Positions 1 through 8,875 of a DNA stretch of 64,000 nt are shown here, piece after piece. The notes under the pieces were generated by a model. That model did not search any database, was not told the origin of the DNA, and worked only from the letters and a program-made list of their open reading frames with translations. Numbering within the stretch: the stretch's first letter is position 1; every line of letters begins with the position of its first letter. The DNA is from CALINB01 sp938045325 (GTDB lineage Bacteria; Pseudomonadota; Alphaproteobacteria; Rhodospirillales; CALINB01): contig JAYNQW010000003.1 in the NCBI GenBank assembly GCA_038114465.1, forward strand, positions 62,001 through 126,000. The letters run 5' to 3'. A program made the translations under genes and the position numbers.

Positions 1-783
1 CCCAGCTCTGGTTCCACCCCCGATATTCTTGATAGCTTTCGTCTTGATGGCCGGGTGGCGGTTATCACCGGGGCAAGCGAGGGGATCGGCCGCGCCCTAT
101 CGCTCGGTCTCGCCCATGCCGGCGCGGACGTCGTCGTCTGCAGCCGTGACAAAAGTAAACTCGACGGGCTGGTTGCCGAGATTAAGGACATGGGCCGGCG
201 CGCCGAGCCCTACTCGATCGATATTTCGCAAGTCGATCAGATCGAGGGCCTGCGCGATTTCGTTCGCGATCAATTCGGCGCACTGCATATTCTTATCAAT
301 GGGGCGGCCTATACGATTGAGGCGCTCGCCTGGGACACGACCGAACCGGAATGGAACAAATCCATCGATACCAGCCTCAAAGGCACCTACTTCGCCTGCA
401 CGATCCTCGGCACACTCATGCGCGAGGCGGGGTACGGCAAGATCATCAACTTAAGCTCAACCTATGCCCGCGCCACCATCCCGACCCGCTCGGTCTATTC
501 GGCCATTAAGGCGGCGATCAGTCATTTAACGGAATCGCTCGCCGTTGAATGGGGGCCGGAAGGCATTCGCATTAATTCACTGGCGCCGACGGCCGTGCGC
601 ACACCAAGCCGAGCCCAATATCTTGCCAAATTCGAAGACGCGGTGACCGCGCGCATTCCGCTCGGCCGCATCGCGGAAACCGACGATTTATTGGCGGCGG
701 CGGTGTATCTGGCGAGCCCGGCGTCCGATTTTGTCACGGGACAAACGCTTTTTGTGGACGGTGGTTTTGTCGCACACGGATAA
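1..783 (+). CDS. SDR family oxidoreductase, 5' end cut off by the window
   Basis: NAD(P)-dependent short-chain dehydrogenase/reductase of the classical type; the substrate cannot be predicted. The reading frame is open to base 1 and the codons upstream of the first candidate start (GTG at 55) already encode a normal SDR beginning (FRLDGRVAVITGAS), so the true start lies outside the window. Visible motifs are the Rossmann TGASEGIG, NGAA, the Ser of NLSS, and the catalytic YSAIK, ending with the usual FVTGQTLFVDGG. It is followed after about 50 bases by an amidohydrolase on the same strand. Its neighbours (amidohydrolases, a hydratase, an alpha/beta hydrolase) suggest a catabolic role, which is inference. 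Confidence 0.9.
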   Translation, partial: PSSGSTPDILDSFRLDGRVAVITGASEGIGRALSLGLAHAGADVVVCSRDKSKLDGLVAEIKDMGRRAEPYSIDISQVDQIEGLRDFVRDQFGALHILINGAAYTIEALAWDTTEPEWNKSIDTSLKGTYFACTILGTLMREAGYGKIINLSSTYARATIPTRSVYSAIKAAISHLTESLAVEWGPEGIRINSLAPTAVRTPSRAQYLAKFEDAVTARIPLGRIAETDDLLAAAVYLASPASDFVTGQTLFVDGGFVAHG

Positions 784-836
784 CAAAAGGACGACCTCGT
801 TCACTCAACACAACAAAAAAGACAATAAGGACAACA

Positions 837-1952
837 ATGTTTTTTAAATGCGCACATCACGCCCCGGCAGATGTTCATGGACACGGAACCGGACACAATC
901 ACGCTCACAGTCATGTTGAGGCAGTTCGGAACGGCAACAAATTTTTTACCGTCGATATTCACTGTCATGTTCACGTCTATCAAGCCGATGAGATGTTAAC
1001 ATCCTTGCCGAATTTGTACGGCGGCACGGTGGATAACAACCCACTCACGGTTGCGATTAACGATGCGCTGCAGACATCGCTGCGCACGAAATTGAGCGAT
1101 GCCGATGAACGCCTCAAAGATATGGACGCACAAGGCATCGATGTTCAGGCCATCTCGCCGGCACCTTTTCATTACAACTATGACAAACCGGCCGAGTTTG
1201 CGCGCGACACATCTGTCGTGGTCAACGATACGATTGCCGAAACGGTTGCCAGCCACCCGGACCGGTTCGTCGGCTTAGGCACGTTGCCGCTGCAAGATGT
1301 CGATATGGCGATTGCCGAGCTGGAACGCTGCGTGAATGATCTTGGATTTCGCGGTGTTGAGATTTCAACAAACGTGAACGGCGAAGATTTAACGCGCGCC
1401 GGCCTCGAAAAATTATTTCAGCGCATCGAGGAAATGGGTGTGTTGATTTTCATCCATCCCATCGGCACGTCGTACAAGGAGCGCTTGGGCGATCATTACT
1501 TCCGCAACACCATCGGCCATCCGTTGGAGTCCGCCCTCGCCGTCGGGCATCTCGTGTTTGATGGGTACTTGGAAAAGTATTCAGGGCTCAAGATATGCAT
1601 CGCCCACGGCGGCGGCTATATCCCGGCCTACTCCGGGCGGTTTGATCATCCCTATCATCTGCGCGACGATTGCCGGATCAACATCGATAAGCCGCCGAGT
1701 GAGTACATCAAGAAGCTCTATTTCGATACCGTCGTCTTTAGCGAGCATCAGCTCCGCTATATGATTGAAACCTGGGGCGCCGATCAGGTGGTGATGGGCA
1801 CCGATTACCCGTACGATATGGCGGAACCCGATCCGGTCGGCCATGTTAATAGCGTTCAAGGATTAGGCGACGACGATAAAGCGAAGATCATGGGCGGCAA
1901 CGCAGCTCAATTACTGGGCCTCGATATCGAAGCCTTCGCAAAGACAACGTGA
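837..1952 (+). CDS. ACMSD-like amidohydrolase (metal-dependent decarboxylase/hydrolase family)
   Basis: TIM-barrel metal enzyme of amidohydrolase family 2, related to 2-amino-3-carboxymuconate-6-semialdehyde decarboxylase. A HxHxH cluster (His42, His44, His46) sits on strand 1; later come FIHPIG, IAHGGG and the metal/catalytic Asp in MGTDYPYD near the C-terminus, followed by GNAAQLLGL, which is typical of the family. The length (371 aa) is a little above usual because residues 1-30 form an additional histidine-rich leader with eight His between positions 7 and 26. The start is supported by an AAGGACAAC ribosome site. The substrate is unknown. The leader may bind zinc or another metal (inference). 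Confidence 0.85.
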   Translation: MFFKCAHHAPADVHGHGTGHNHAHSHVEAVRNGNKFFTVDIHCHVHVYQADEMLTSLPNLYGGTVDNNPLTVAINDALQTSLRTKLSDADERLKDMDAQGIDVQAISPAPFHYNYDKPAEFARDTSVVVNDTIAETVASHPDRFVGLGTLPLQDVDMAIAELERCVNDLGFRGVEISTNVNGEDLTRAGLEKLFQRIEEMGVLIFIHPIGTSYKERLGDHYFRNTIGHPLESALAVGHLVFDGYLEKYSGLKICIAHGGGYIPAYSGRFDHPYHLRDDCRINIDKPPSEYIKKLYFDTVVFSEHQLRYMIETWGADQVVMGTDYPYDMAEPDPVGHVNSVQGLGDDDKAKIMGGNAAQLLGLDIEAFAKTT

Positions 1953-1969
1953 TTTAAATTTCTATCATT

Positions 1970-2626
1970 ATGACCAGCGCGAAAGAGTATTGGGAAAATC
2001 GAATCCTTGCTTGGGACGCCGACATCTACGGCGAGCGCGACGACACACGCTCACGGTTTTTAAGCTGGTCACGCAATCCGCCTGAGGCCGTCCAATTTCG
2101 GTTTCAAACAGTTTTAAAACACCTTGCTCCGTATGTTCAAGGAAAGCGCGTCTTGGAGTTTGGCTGCGGTACGGGACGACTTTGCGGCGAACTTATAAAT
2201 TTAGGGGCAAAAACATATAGAGGAATTGATATATCCATGGCCGCCATCGAGAAGGCAAAGGAGAGAAACGCATCTCAAAATACCTCGTTCGAATGTGCCG
2301 ACCTTATTACATTAACAACGATTGATGCCGATTTGGTAGTATCGACCGGCCTCATGACCTGGATATCGACCGCGCAAATACACCACCTATTTAATATTGG
2401 CGGCAAAACAAATTTTTACCACACGGTATCCGAACCAAGACTATCGATCCGGCAAATGATCAGGCGTATTTACGATTTTCGGGACACCAAGAAAGATTAC
2501 AAGGCTCAACTAAAAAAAACCGCCGACATCGAAGCCATCGCCAAGCAATATGGCTGGAACAAAACAAGTATTTACAGGCATAAAAAACTTCACAGCGTTG
2601 CCTGCATAAGCTCCCTCCCCCTTTAA
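1970..2626 (+). CDS. Class I SAM-dependent methyltransferase, substrate unknown
   Basis: Motif I is clear: VLEFGCGTG at residues 61-69, followed by the acidic strand-2 residue in YRGIDIS and an ECADL motif near residue 110, so this binds S-adenosylmethionine in a Rossmann fold. The C-terminal third (after about residue 140) is basic and does not resemble a particular subfamily. The gene starts 17 bases after the amidohydrolase but is visibly richer in A and T than its upstream neighbours, as are the next two genes, which suggests a separate origin. No weakly conserved partner gene reveals the substrate. Confidence 0.75.
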   Translation: MTSAKEYWENRILAWDADIYGERDDTRSRFLSWSRNPPEAVQFRFQTVLKHLAPYVQGKRVLEFGCGTGRLCGELINLGAKTYRGIDISMAAIEKAKERNASQNTSFECADLITLTTIDADLVVSTGLMTWISTAQIHHLFNIGGKTNFYHTVSEPRLSIRQMIRRIYDFRDTKKDYKAQLKKTADIEAIAKQYGWNKTSIYRHKKLHSVACISSLPL

Positions 2627-2715
2627 CCTGCATACCCCTATACCACTGGATAATAGTCATTGGTTGGTTTTTGTTATTCCATAAAAACATGGAATTTTAA
2701 CAAAGAGAGAAGCCA

Positions 2716-3090
2716 ATGGTTGATTTTGTCATTGACGAACAAGGCGTGGAACGCAGTCGCAGCGAAAAGGAAATGCGCACTGGGAAATTAGGCTATCGGG
2801 CCAGGCGAATACACGGTGGCCGGTGGTTAAGGGCACGAAGATTAGAACTCAATTTAACGCAGGAACAACTGTCGCAACGCCTGGATGGTTATTCTAACAC
2901 AATGATCTCAGCAATTGAGACGGGCGGTCCCGCGTTGCCGCAATAGCATTGGGATGACTATGCCGACACCCTTGAGGTGGACACCATTATCTTTAAGAAA
3001 AATATGAGCATGTATTATGCACCCATAGCATTTGATTCACTTATGGGAGCTCCAACACAAGAAACGTTGGAAAACGGATTAAAAAAATAA
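2716..3090 (+). pseudogene. XRE-type helix-turn-helix regulator interrupted by an in-frame TAG
   Basis: From ATG 2716 (ribosome site AGAGAGAAG) the frame encodes an HTH of the lambda-repressor/XRE type (LRARRLELNLTQEQLSQRL, residues about 35-53). The frame meets TAG at 2944-2946 in the middle of the HTH domain, then stays open for 47 more codons to TAA 3088-3090. The sequence after the TAG (HWDDYADTLEVD) looks like the next helix of the same domain. The simplest reading is a nonsense mutation in a 124-codon gene. The 76-aa product ending at the TAG would lack the end of the DNA-binding domain. It could have been a regulator of the neighbouring methyltransferase or unknown gene. Confidence 0.65.
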
Positions 3091-3116
3091 CGGCCTTTCA
3101 GAAAAGGAATCTCAAA

Positions 3117-3443
3117 ATGACTGTTGTAAAATTGCACAATCCAAAACGCGATTGGTCGGAACGTGAGCGGCAGGTGTTTCGTGACCTTTTTAATTTTAGA
3201 ATTCTCTACGGTAGACGATGCACATATTTAGCTGCAAGAGCAGATAGCGGCGAACCTTACTTCACGCTTATGGTTCACGGCACCGGCGAAATCATTATGC
3301 ATATCGATAGAGGATCCAGAGGCCGTGGGTACAGAATTTCCGGTCCGACGCGAGATGAAAAATTTGCACCCACCTTAGATGACCTCAAAAGCTTTTATGC
3401 CGAGCCAAGTGAGGAATTGATCGCGGGATACTCAGCCATTTAG
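3117..3443 (+). CDS. Hypothetical protein, 108 aa
   Basis: Not recognised. A small soluble, basic protein (a cluster of Arg at residues 13-35) with no signal peptide or membrane segment. The central part (about residues 48-80) is predicted to be beta-rich, with FTLMVHGTGEIIMHI, and it ends with a short acidic helix. The ribosome site GAAAAGGAA supports the start at 3117. It follows the broken HTH gene by 26 bases on the same strand and shares its AT-rich base use, so the two could be remnants of one acquired unit such as a regulator pair. That is only a suggestion. Confidence 0.5.
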   Translation: MTVVKLHNPKRDWSERERQVFRDLFNFRILYGRRCTYLAARADSGEPYFTLMVHGTGEIIMHIDRGSRGRGYRISGPTRDEKFAPTLDDLKSFYAEPSEELIAGYSAI

Positions 3444-3574
3444 GCAGGATGGACAACGTAATTAGCAAGCATCATAGGTTGTAGTGACCGACCTTGTTCG
3501 GTCCCTGTTATGGGCAGTATATTGCCGAGAGCCCTGAATGCTAATTAACGCAAAAATCCTTAAGGAAATACCCA

Positions 3575-4336
3575 ATGCCCTATTGCAAGCGTGATGACGC
3601 GGAACTCTATTACGAAGAATACGGCTCGGGCTTTCCGGTGCTGTTGTTTTCACCGGGCAGCGTGTGGGCCAGCATCGAAAAATGGGGGCCTCGCCCGGAC
3701 GGCGAAGAACGCGCAGTCTTAAATTGGACCGAAGTGCTCGCCGATCAGTTTCATGTGATCGCGATGGATCAGCGCAACGCGCGGAACTCATCAGGCGCGA
3801 TTGAGGCTGATCACGGTTGGGATACCTACGCACACGATCAGCTCGCGATCATGGATCATCTTGGGCTTGAGAAATTTCACACCATCGGTGCATGTATCGG
3901 GGCATCTTATTGTTTGAACATCGCGCGCCTCGCACCGGAGCGCGTGTGTTCGGTAGTGCTGCAAAATCCCATCGGCCGGCATCCGGAATTCCCGACCTAT
4001 TTTCCGGATAACGTCGATGATTGGTCGGCGGAATTGATGGAAACCCGCGACGACATCAAACCCGAAGCGGTCGCATCATTTAAAGCGAACATGTTCGGCG
4101 AAAATTGCGCGAGCCCCGATCTGGTGTTTTCCGTCAGCAAGGATTTCATTCGCACGCTTAAAACGCCTGCAATGCTGTTGCACGGCAAAGACAAGCCGCA
4201 CCCGGCCGTCACCAGTGCGGAATTAGAAGAGCTCTTGCCCGACGGCACGGAGTTCTTGAAAGATTGGGAACAACCCGATCACGCCGATGCCCAACGCGAT
4301 ACGGTCATCGGGTTTCTCAAAACCAACACGCCATGA
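3575..4336 (+). CDS. Alpha/beta hydrolase with a Cys nucleophile elbow
   Basis: Alpha/beta-hydrolase fold, 253 aa. The N-terminal strand and oxyanion region (GSGFPVLLFSPGS), the MDQRNARNSS loop and the elbow TIGACIGAS are visible, then the acid in LHGKDKPHP and the base His in QPDHADAQRD. In the elbow the nucleophile position is Cys107 (TGT at 3893-3895), giving GxCxG rather than GxSxG. Cys is known in some members such as dienelactone hydrolases, where it changes the chemistry. The start has an AAGGAAAT ribosome site. It lies among ring-cleavage-like enzymes, so hydrolysis of a C-C or ester bond in aromatic catabolism is plausible but not shown. Confidence 0.8.
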   Translation: MPYCKRDDAELYYEEYGSGFPVLLFSPGSVWASIEKWGPRPDGEERAVLNWTEVLADQFHVIAMDQRNARNSSGAIEADHGWDTYAHDQLAIMDHLGLEKFHTIGACIGASYCLNIARLAPERVCSVVLQNPIGRHPEFPTYFPDNVDDWSAELMETRDDIKPEAVASFKANMFGENCASPDLVFSVSKDFIRTLKTPAMLLHGKDKPHPAVTSAELEELLPDGTEFLKDWEQPDHADAQRDTVIGFLKTNTP

Positions 4337-4415
4337 CAATGAAATTCATTAATTATGGGGACAGTATTATCCTCGGCATAAACAAAACGTAGGTCGTAGC
4401 AAGGAATTTTACACC

Positions 4416-5315
4416 GTGCAGATCACAACCGTCATTAAACATACTGTATCCATAATTATTTTCACCGTTCTAAGCACATTCGCAACAGAATCCGTTGCTG
4501 ATGATAAGCACATCGGCGAGGGCGCCAAAACGCTGCCGCTGTTCGATGCGCATGTTCATTACAAAACCGAAGCCTGGGGTCCCTTCCCGCCGGCGACGGT
4601 GATCGAGCTGATGGATAAGTCAGGCGTCGCCATGGCGCTGGTCTCGTCCACTCCCGATGAAGGCACGATTAAATTGTGGGAATATGCGCCGAAACGCATC
4701 GTGCCCGAGTTGCGCCCCTATCACAGCGGCATCGGCTCGTCGAACTGGACGACCGCGGACGGCATGTTTGATTACATTATGAAGCGGTTGAAGAAATATC
4801 CGCACCGAGGCATCGGCGAGTTTCATCTGCATCAATTGAACGCCGACGATAAACCGTTGCTTAAGAAAATCGCCAAGGTTGCGAAAGAAAAAGACATCGT
4901 CATTCACGTGCACTCGGACCACAAACCGGTGGAATTGTTTTACTCATTCGAACCTAACCTTAAAATCATTTGGGCGCATGCGGGCATGTCCTCGCCTCCT
5001 GACATCGTCGAGCGCATGATGGCGAAATACGACACGCTTTACGCCGACACCTCCTACCGGGAAAACGACATCATCGTATCGCGCAATAAACTCGACCCCG
5101 CTTGGCGCCGGGTGCTCGAGCGGTTCCCGGACCGCTTCATGGTCGGCACCGATACCTGGGTGAACGATCAATGGGCGGCGTACGCGGAACTGGTCGAATT
5201 GAACCGGATGTGGCTCAGCCTTCTATCCCGGGAGATCGCGGAAAAAATCGCTTACAAAAACGCCGAACGCCTGTTCGGCCGCAAAGTGGGCAAGCATCTG
5301 ATCGGCCAGCGATAG
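4416..5315 (+). CDS. Exported amidohydrolase family protein
   Basis: A second TIM-barrel amidohydrolase (299 aa), only distantly like the one at 837. It starts with GTG at 4416 behind AAGGAATTTT. Residues 1-29 form a signal peptide (hydrophobic run SIIIFTVLSTFA, cleavage probably after VADD or just before it), so the enzyme acts outside the cytoplasm. Metal-site motifs are LFDAHVHYK on strand 1, HVHSDHKP in the middle, WAHAGMS, and MVGTDTW near the end. The C-terminus (IAYKNAERLFG) is the usual family ending. The substrate is unknown; it is related to the predicted TIM-barrel fold hydrolases rather than to a named enzyme. Confidence 0.8.
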   Translation: MQITTVIKHTVSIIIFTVLSTFATESVADDKHIGEGAKTLPLFDAHVHYKTEAWGPFPPATVIELMDKSGVAMALVSSTPDEGTIKLWEYAPKRIVPELRPYHSGIGSSNWTTADGMFDYIMKRLKKYPHRGIGEFHLHQLNADDKPLLKKIAKVAKEKDIVIHVHSDHKPVELFYSFEPNLKIIWAHAGMSSPPDIVERMMAKYDTLYADTSYRENDIIVSRNKLDPAWRRVLERFPDRFMVGTDTWVNDQWAAYAELVELNRMWLSLLSREIAEKIAYKNAERLFGRKVGKHLIGQR

Positions 5316-5458
5316 AAAAACGGGTAAATTTCGCAGACAGCACTCACAGTGCCGGTGAAAATATTTATGCTATTTGCATCCGTGCCGCACTCTTTATAAC
5401 ATTTACGCCGCTGCTCTTTCTGTCCCCGTAAAGATAAACACCCACCGAGGAGACCTCC

Positions 5459-6244
5459 ATGTTCGATGCTGCTAAAACCGCCGACGTTCTGCTCAAGGCC
5501 CATCTCGAGAAAACGTTGCTCGACGATATTCCCGACGATTGCAAAGCCTCCACGGCGGAAGAAGCGCTCGCGGTGGAAAACACCCTGCTCGCGCATCCGG
5601 ACATTACGCACGCGGGCTGGAAGGTGGCACGCACCAACGCCGAGCTGCAAAAGGCCGCCGGTCTCACCGAGCCCGCCTACGGGCCGGTCTATTCGGAGTT
5701 TATTTACGAAAACGGCCACACGTTCGAGAAAGGCGCGCCCTCGATCCGCGCCATCGAATGCGAGTTTGCCGTGATCCTCGGTAAAGACCTGCCGGCCGCC
5801 GGCACGCCTTACACCATTGAACAGGTCGCCGATGCGGTTGCCACCCTACACCCGGCCGTCGAGATCACCGGGCAGCGGTTCAAGTCACGCGACAGCCTGC
5901 CGCGCCCGGCCCACTCCATGGACTTTGCCGGCAACTTCGCTTTCATCTTCGGCGCGGGTGTTTCGGATTGGCAAAAGTTTGACCTCCCCTCACACGGCGT
6001 GAAACACATCATCAACGGCGAGGTGATCGTAACCTCGAATGGTGCGAATGTGCTCGGCCATCCGTTTAATTCGATCATTTGGCTCGCCGACAAACTCGCA
6101 GCAAGAAACATAGACCTCAAAGCCGGGCAATGGATCAGCACCGGGGCCGCCACCGGGCCGATCCCGGTCGATGCGGGCGCGGACGTGATCGCCGAGTTCG
6201 ACGGTGATTTAGGTTCCGCACACTGCAAACTGCCGAACGACTAA
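5459..6244 (+). CDS. 2-keto-4-pentenoate hydratase-like protein (FAH superfamily)
   Basis: Member of the hydratase/decarboxylase branch of the fumarylacetoacetase superfamily (MhpD/DmpE/DmpH-like), 261 aa, the usual length. These enzymes add water to 2-hydroxypenta-2,4-dienoate or decarboxylate 4-oxalocrotonate in meta-cleavage pathways using Mg2+. Visible family features are HAGWKVARTN, AIECEFAVILGKDLP with the acidic metal ligands, and the C-terminal GQWISTGAATGP. The ribosome site GAGGAG six bases upstream fixes the start. It ends only 6 bases from the convergent cckA stop, with no terminator between. Which of the two reactions applies is not decidable here. Confidence 0.85.
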   Translation: MFDAAKTADVLLKAHLEKTLLDDIPDDCKASTAEEALAVENTLLAHPDITHAGWKVARTNAELQKAAGLTEPAYGPVYSEFIYENGHTFEKGAPSIRAIECEFAVILGKDLPAAGTPYTIEQVADAVATLHPAVEITGQRFKSRDSLPRPAHSMDFAGNFAFIFGAGVSDWQKFDLPSHGVKHIINGEVIVTSNGANVLGHPFNSIIWLADKLAARNIDLKAGQWISTGAATGPIPVDAGADVIAEFDGDLGSAHCKLPND

Positions 6245-6250
6245 ATCCCC

Positions 6251-8857
6251 CTACTCCGTCATCACTTTTTTCACCAACGCGGCGAGGTCGCTCAGCGTAA
6301 ACGGTTTCGGCAGGAAGTGGATATCGTCGGCGAGAGAGTTGTCGTCGGTGAGCACGTCTTCGGCGTAACCAGACATGAGTATAACTTTCAGCTCCGGTAT
6401 CTCGTGGCGGATGAGCTGCACCAGCGTGTTGCCGTCCATGCCGGGCATGACGACATCCGAGATGATAAGATCGATGGTTTCATCCGTGCCGTTAATGACA
6501 TCAAGGGCGGCTTCGCCGTTGTTGGCCTCAAGCACCGTGTAACCCTTGTTGGTGAGCGCGCGCTTGCCGAACTGACGCACGGCATCTTCATCTTCAACCA
6601 ATAAGATCGTGCCCGCGCCGGTCAAATCTTTCTCCGCCGTTTCAGATTTTTTACGTGGGCGCAGCGCGGGGGCCGCCGTATTTTGCTTGGCGTTATGAGG
6701 CGAACTGCGCGTGCCTGCCATGGTTTCAGGTGCGAACAAATCACCCGCCGGGGGCGTGTCATCCGATCGCGCCGAGCCGTCGTCGTAGCGCGGCAGATAA
6801 ATCGTGAACGTGGTGCCCTCACCCGGCGCGCTATCCACGGTGATGAAACCGCCGGTCTGCTTGACGATGCCGTAGACGGTGGACAAACCTAAACCGGTAC
6901 CCGCGCCGACATCCTTGGTGGAGAAAAACGGCTCGAAAATATGGCCGATGTTTTCTTTCGCGATGCCGGCACCCGTGTCGCTCACCTCAACGAGGATGTA
7001 ATCGCCCGGCGGCATAACCTCGATGCCACGCTGCACCGGTTCGCGGATCAGGATGTTTTCCGTACGTACCGTGAGCGTGCCCCCGCCCGGCATGGCGTCG
7101 CGCGCATTCACCGCGAGATTAACGATGACCTGCTCGAACTGGCCACGATCGACACGTACGAGACCGAGATCGTTGCCATGACTGAGTTCGAGCTCGACCT
7201 GTTCGCCGAGCAAGCGGCCCAGCAGATTGGTGAGCTCGGAAATGACTTCCGTCAGCGTCAGGATTTCGGGTTCCAAGGTTTGTTTGCGCGAAAATGCGAG
7301 CAACTGGCGCACCAGATTGGTCGCGCGGTTGGCGTTTTGGCGGATCTGCATGATATCCGCGAACGACGGATCCTCAGGTCCGTGGCGTTCAAGCAAGAGG
7401 TCGGTAAAACCGATCATCGCGGTGAGCAAGTTGTTAAAATCGTGCGCGACCCCGCCGGCGAGCTGGCCGACTGCCTGCATCTTCTGTGATTGCGCGAATT
7501 GAACTTCCAAGTTTTTCTGATCGGTGGTGTCGATAAAGTGCAGGATCAACCCGGTGACGTCGCCACTGGCGTCCTCGATGCGGCTCGCATACAGCGACGT
7601 GATCAACTCGCGCTGATTGGCGCCGGGCATGCGCACTTCGTGATGGGCGGCGCGCGATACGCCCATGACGATCTTTGAGAGCTGTCCCGCGACCTCGTTG
7701 CGGTCCTCCTTACTGAGCCGGTCGGCAAACGGCCGGTCGATGACGGCCTCGCGATGCAGGCCGAGCAGCCCCAGAAACGCCTTGTTGCATTCGATAACGT
7801 TGCCGTTGAGATCGAGCACGACGATGCCGACGGGGGCTTCGTCGAACAGCCAATGCAGGCGCTGGATCGATTGCACGTATTGCGTTTCATTGCGCCAGGT
7901 GACGTCACGCAACAGGATCGAACGGCTGTAAATCATGTCGCCGTCTGCACCGTCGCGTTCCGATTGAATGAGACTCGCTTTGAACGTCGAACCGTCGAGA
8001 CGCTTTAAGGTGACGTCGCCATGTTCAGGCTCTTCGCCCGGCTCCAACGTCGTGGTGTCGGGAATTTCGGTTTCGACAACGAAATTGGCGAACTTATGGC
8101 CAATCAACGCGCGGCTGTCGGGATCCCCGGTCAACCAGCGCGCGGTCGTGCGGTTGGCATATTGGATGCGCCCGTTGGCATCGGCGGAGAAAAAACCAGC
8201 GGGCAACTCGTCGAGATAATCGGCGAAGCGTTCGTCCTCGGCCCGTTGGGCGGTTGCGAGTTCTCGCGCCGCGGTCACATCGCGCGCGCGCCATAACGCC
8301 AACCCTTCGTGTCCCGGTACGGGTGAAACCGTAACCTCGCGCCACTCGCGCCCGACGGACGGCACGTGAATGGGGAATGTGGCTTCACCGGGCACACCGG
8401 CAACGGCAGCGGCGCGCAAGCGCTTGAACGACTCGAACGCCTCTTCGCCGTCGCTTAACGTCGCAGCGATGGCGTCCAAAGAGTTCGCCATCGAAAACAA
8501 ACGGTGAAACGCCGCGTTGGCATAAACGAAACCGCCGTCTTGCTTGGTGATCAGACGCGCATCCGGATTAGTTTCGGCGGCGGCAAGGAAGATATCGGCG
8601 GTCGGATTATTGGGCCTGATGCGAAACACCGTCCACACTAAGCCGGCAAGCGACATGACAGCCAGGGAGGCCAACGCGACCACCGCGGCGGTTTGCTCGG
8701 GCAATTGCCAGTACACCAATGCGGCTGCCGCGCTCAACACGCCCGCGCCGACGCTCCAGGGTGCCGGGCTTTTGGTCAGCCAGGCGCTCGCGTCCAAGCC
8801 GCCGAATAATTTTTCTTTCAACGATTTCGATAACGGTGTCGGCACGCTTCCCCTCAA
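6251..8857 (-). CDS. cckA: CckA-type hybrid sensor histidine kinase
   Basis: Cell-cycle phosphorelay kinase that (in Caulobacter and relatives) passes phosphate through ChpT to CtrA. 868 aa: two membrane helices (about 34-50 and 56-79), three PAS-like modules (about 85-195, 205-320, 330-445), HisKA with His472 in GGVAHDFNNLL, the ATPase domain (N box LAVNARDAM about 581, DTGAGI, GTGLGLS), a disordered linker (690-745), and a receiver with Asp801 in ISDVVMPGMDG. The domain order and H-box are those of CckA. It is the last gene of the flgB-flhB unit, 18 bases after flhB, so flagellar and cell-cycle signalling are probably co-transcribed. It ends with TAG. Confidence 0.93.
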   Translation of the reverse strand: MRGSVPTPLSKSLKEKLFGGLDASAWLTKSPAPWSVGAGVLSAAAALVYWQLPEQTAAVVALASLAVMSLAGLVWTVFRIRPNNPTADIFLAAAETNPDARLITKQDGGFVYANAAFHRLFSMANSLDAIAATLSDGEEAFESFKRLRAAAVAGVPGEATFPIHVPSVGREWREVTVSPVPGHEGLALWRARDVTAARELATAQRAEDERFADYLDELPAGFFSADANGRIQYANRTTARWLTGDPDSRALIGHKFANFVVETEIPDTTTLEPGEEPEHGDVTLKRLDGSTFKASLIQSERDGADGDMIYSRSILLRDVTWRNETQYVQSIQRLHWLFDEAPVGIVVLDLNGNVIECNKAFLGLLGLHREAVIDRPFADRLSKEDRNEVAGQLSKIVMGVSRAAHHEVRMPGANQRELITSLYASRIEDASGDVTGLILHFIDTTDQKNLEVQFAQSQKMQAVGQLAGGVAHDFNNLLTAMIGFTDLLLERHGPEDPSFADIMQIRQNANRATNLVRQLLAFSRKQTLEPEILTLTEVISELTNLLGRLLGEQVELELSHGNDLGLVRVDRGQFEQVIVNLAVNARDAMPGGGTLTVRTENILIREPVQRGIEVMPPGDYILVEVSDTGAGIAKENIGHIFEPFFSTKDVGAGTGLGLSTVYGIVKQTGGFITVDSAPGEGTTFTIYLPRYDDGSARSDDTPPAGDLFAPETMAGTRSSPHNAKQNTAAPALRPRKKSETAEKDLTGAGTILLVEDEDAVRQFGKRALTNKGYTVLEANNGEAALDVINGTDETIDLIISDVVMPGMDGNTLVQLIRHEIPELKVILMSGYAEDVLTDDNSLADDIHFLPKPFTLSDLAALVKKVMTE

Positions 8858-8875
8858 TGTCCCGTCCAGGGCCGC

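Noticed and set aside
7227..8345. Open frames opposite and within cckA
   Set aside because: Long overlapping frames are by-products of the GC-rich third positions of cckA, which has full domain evidence.
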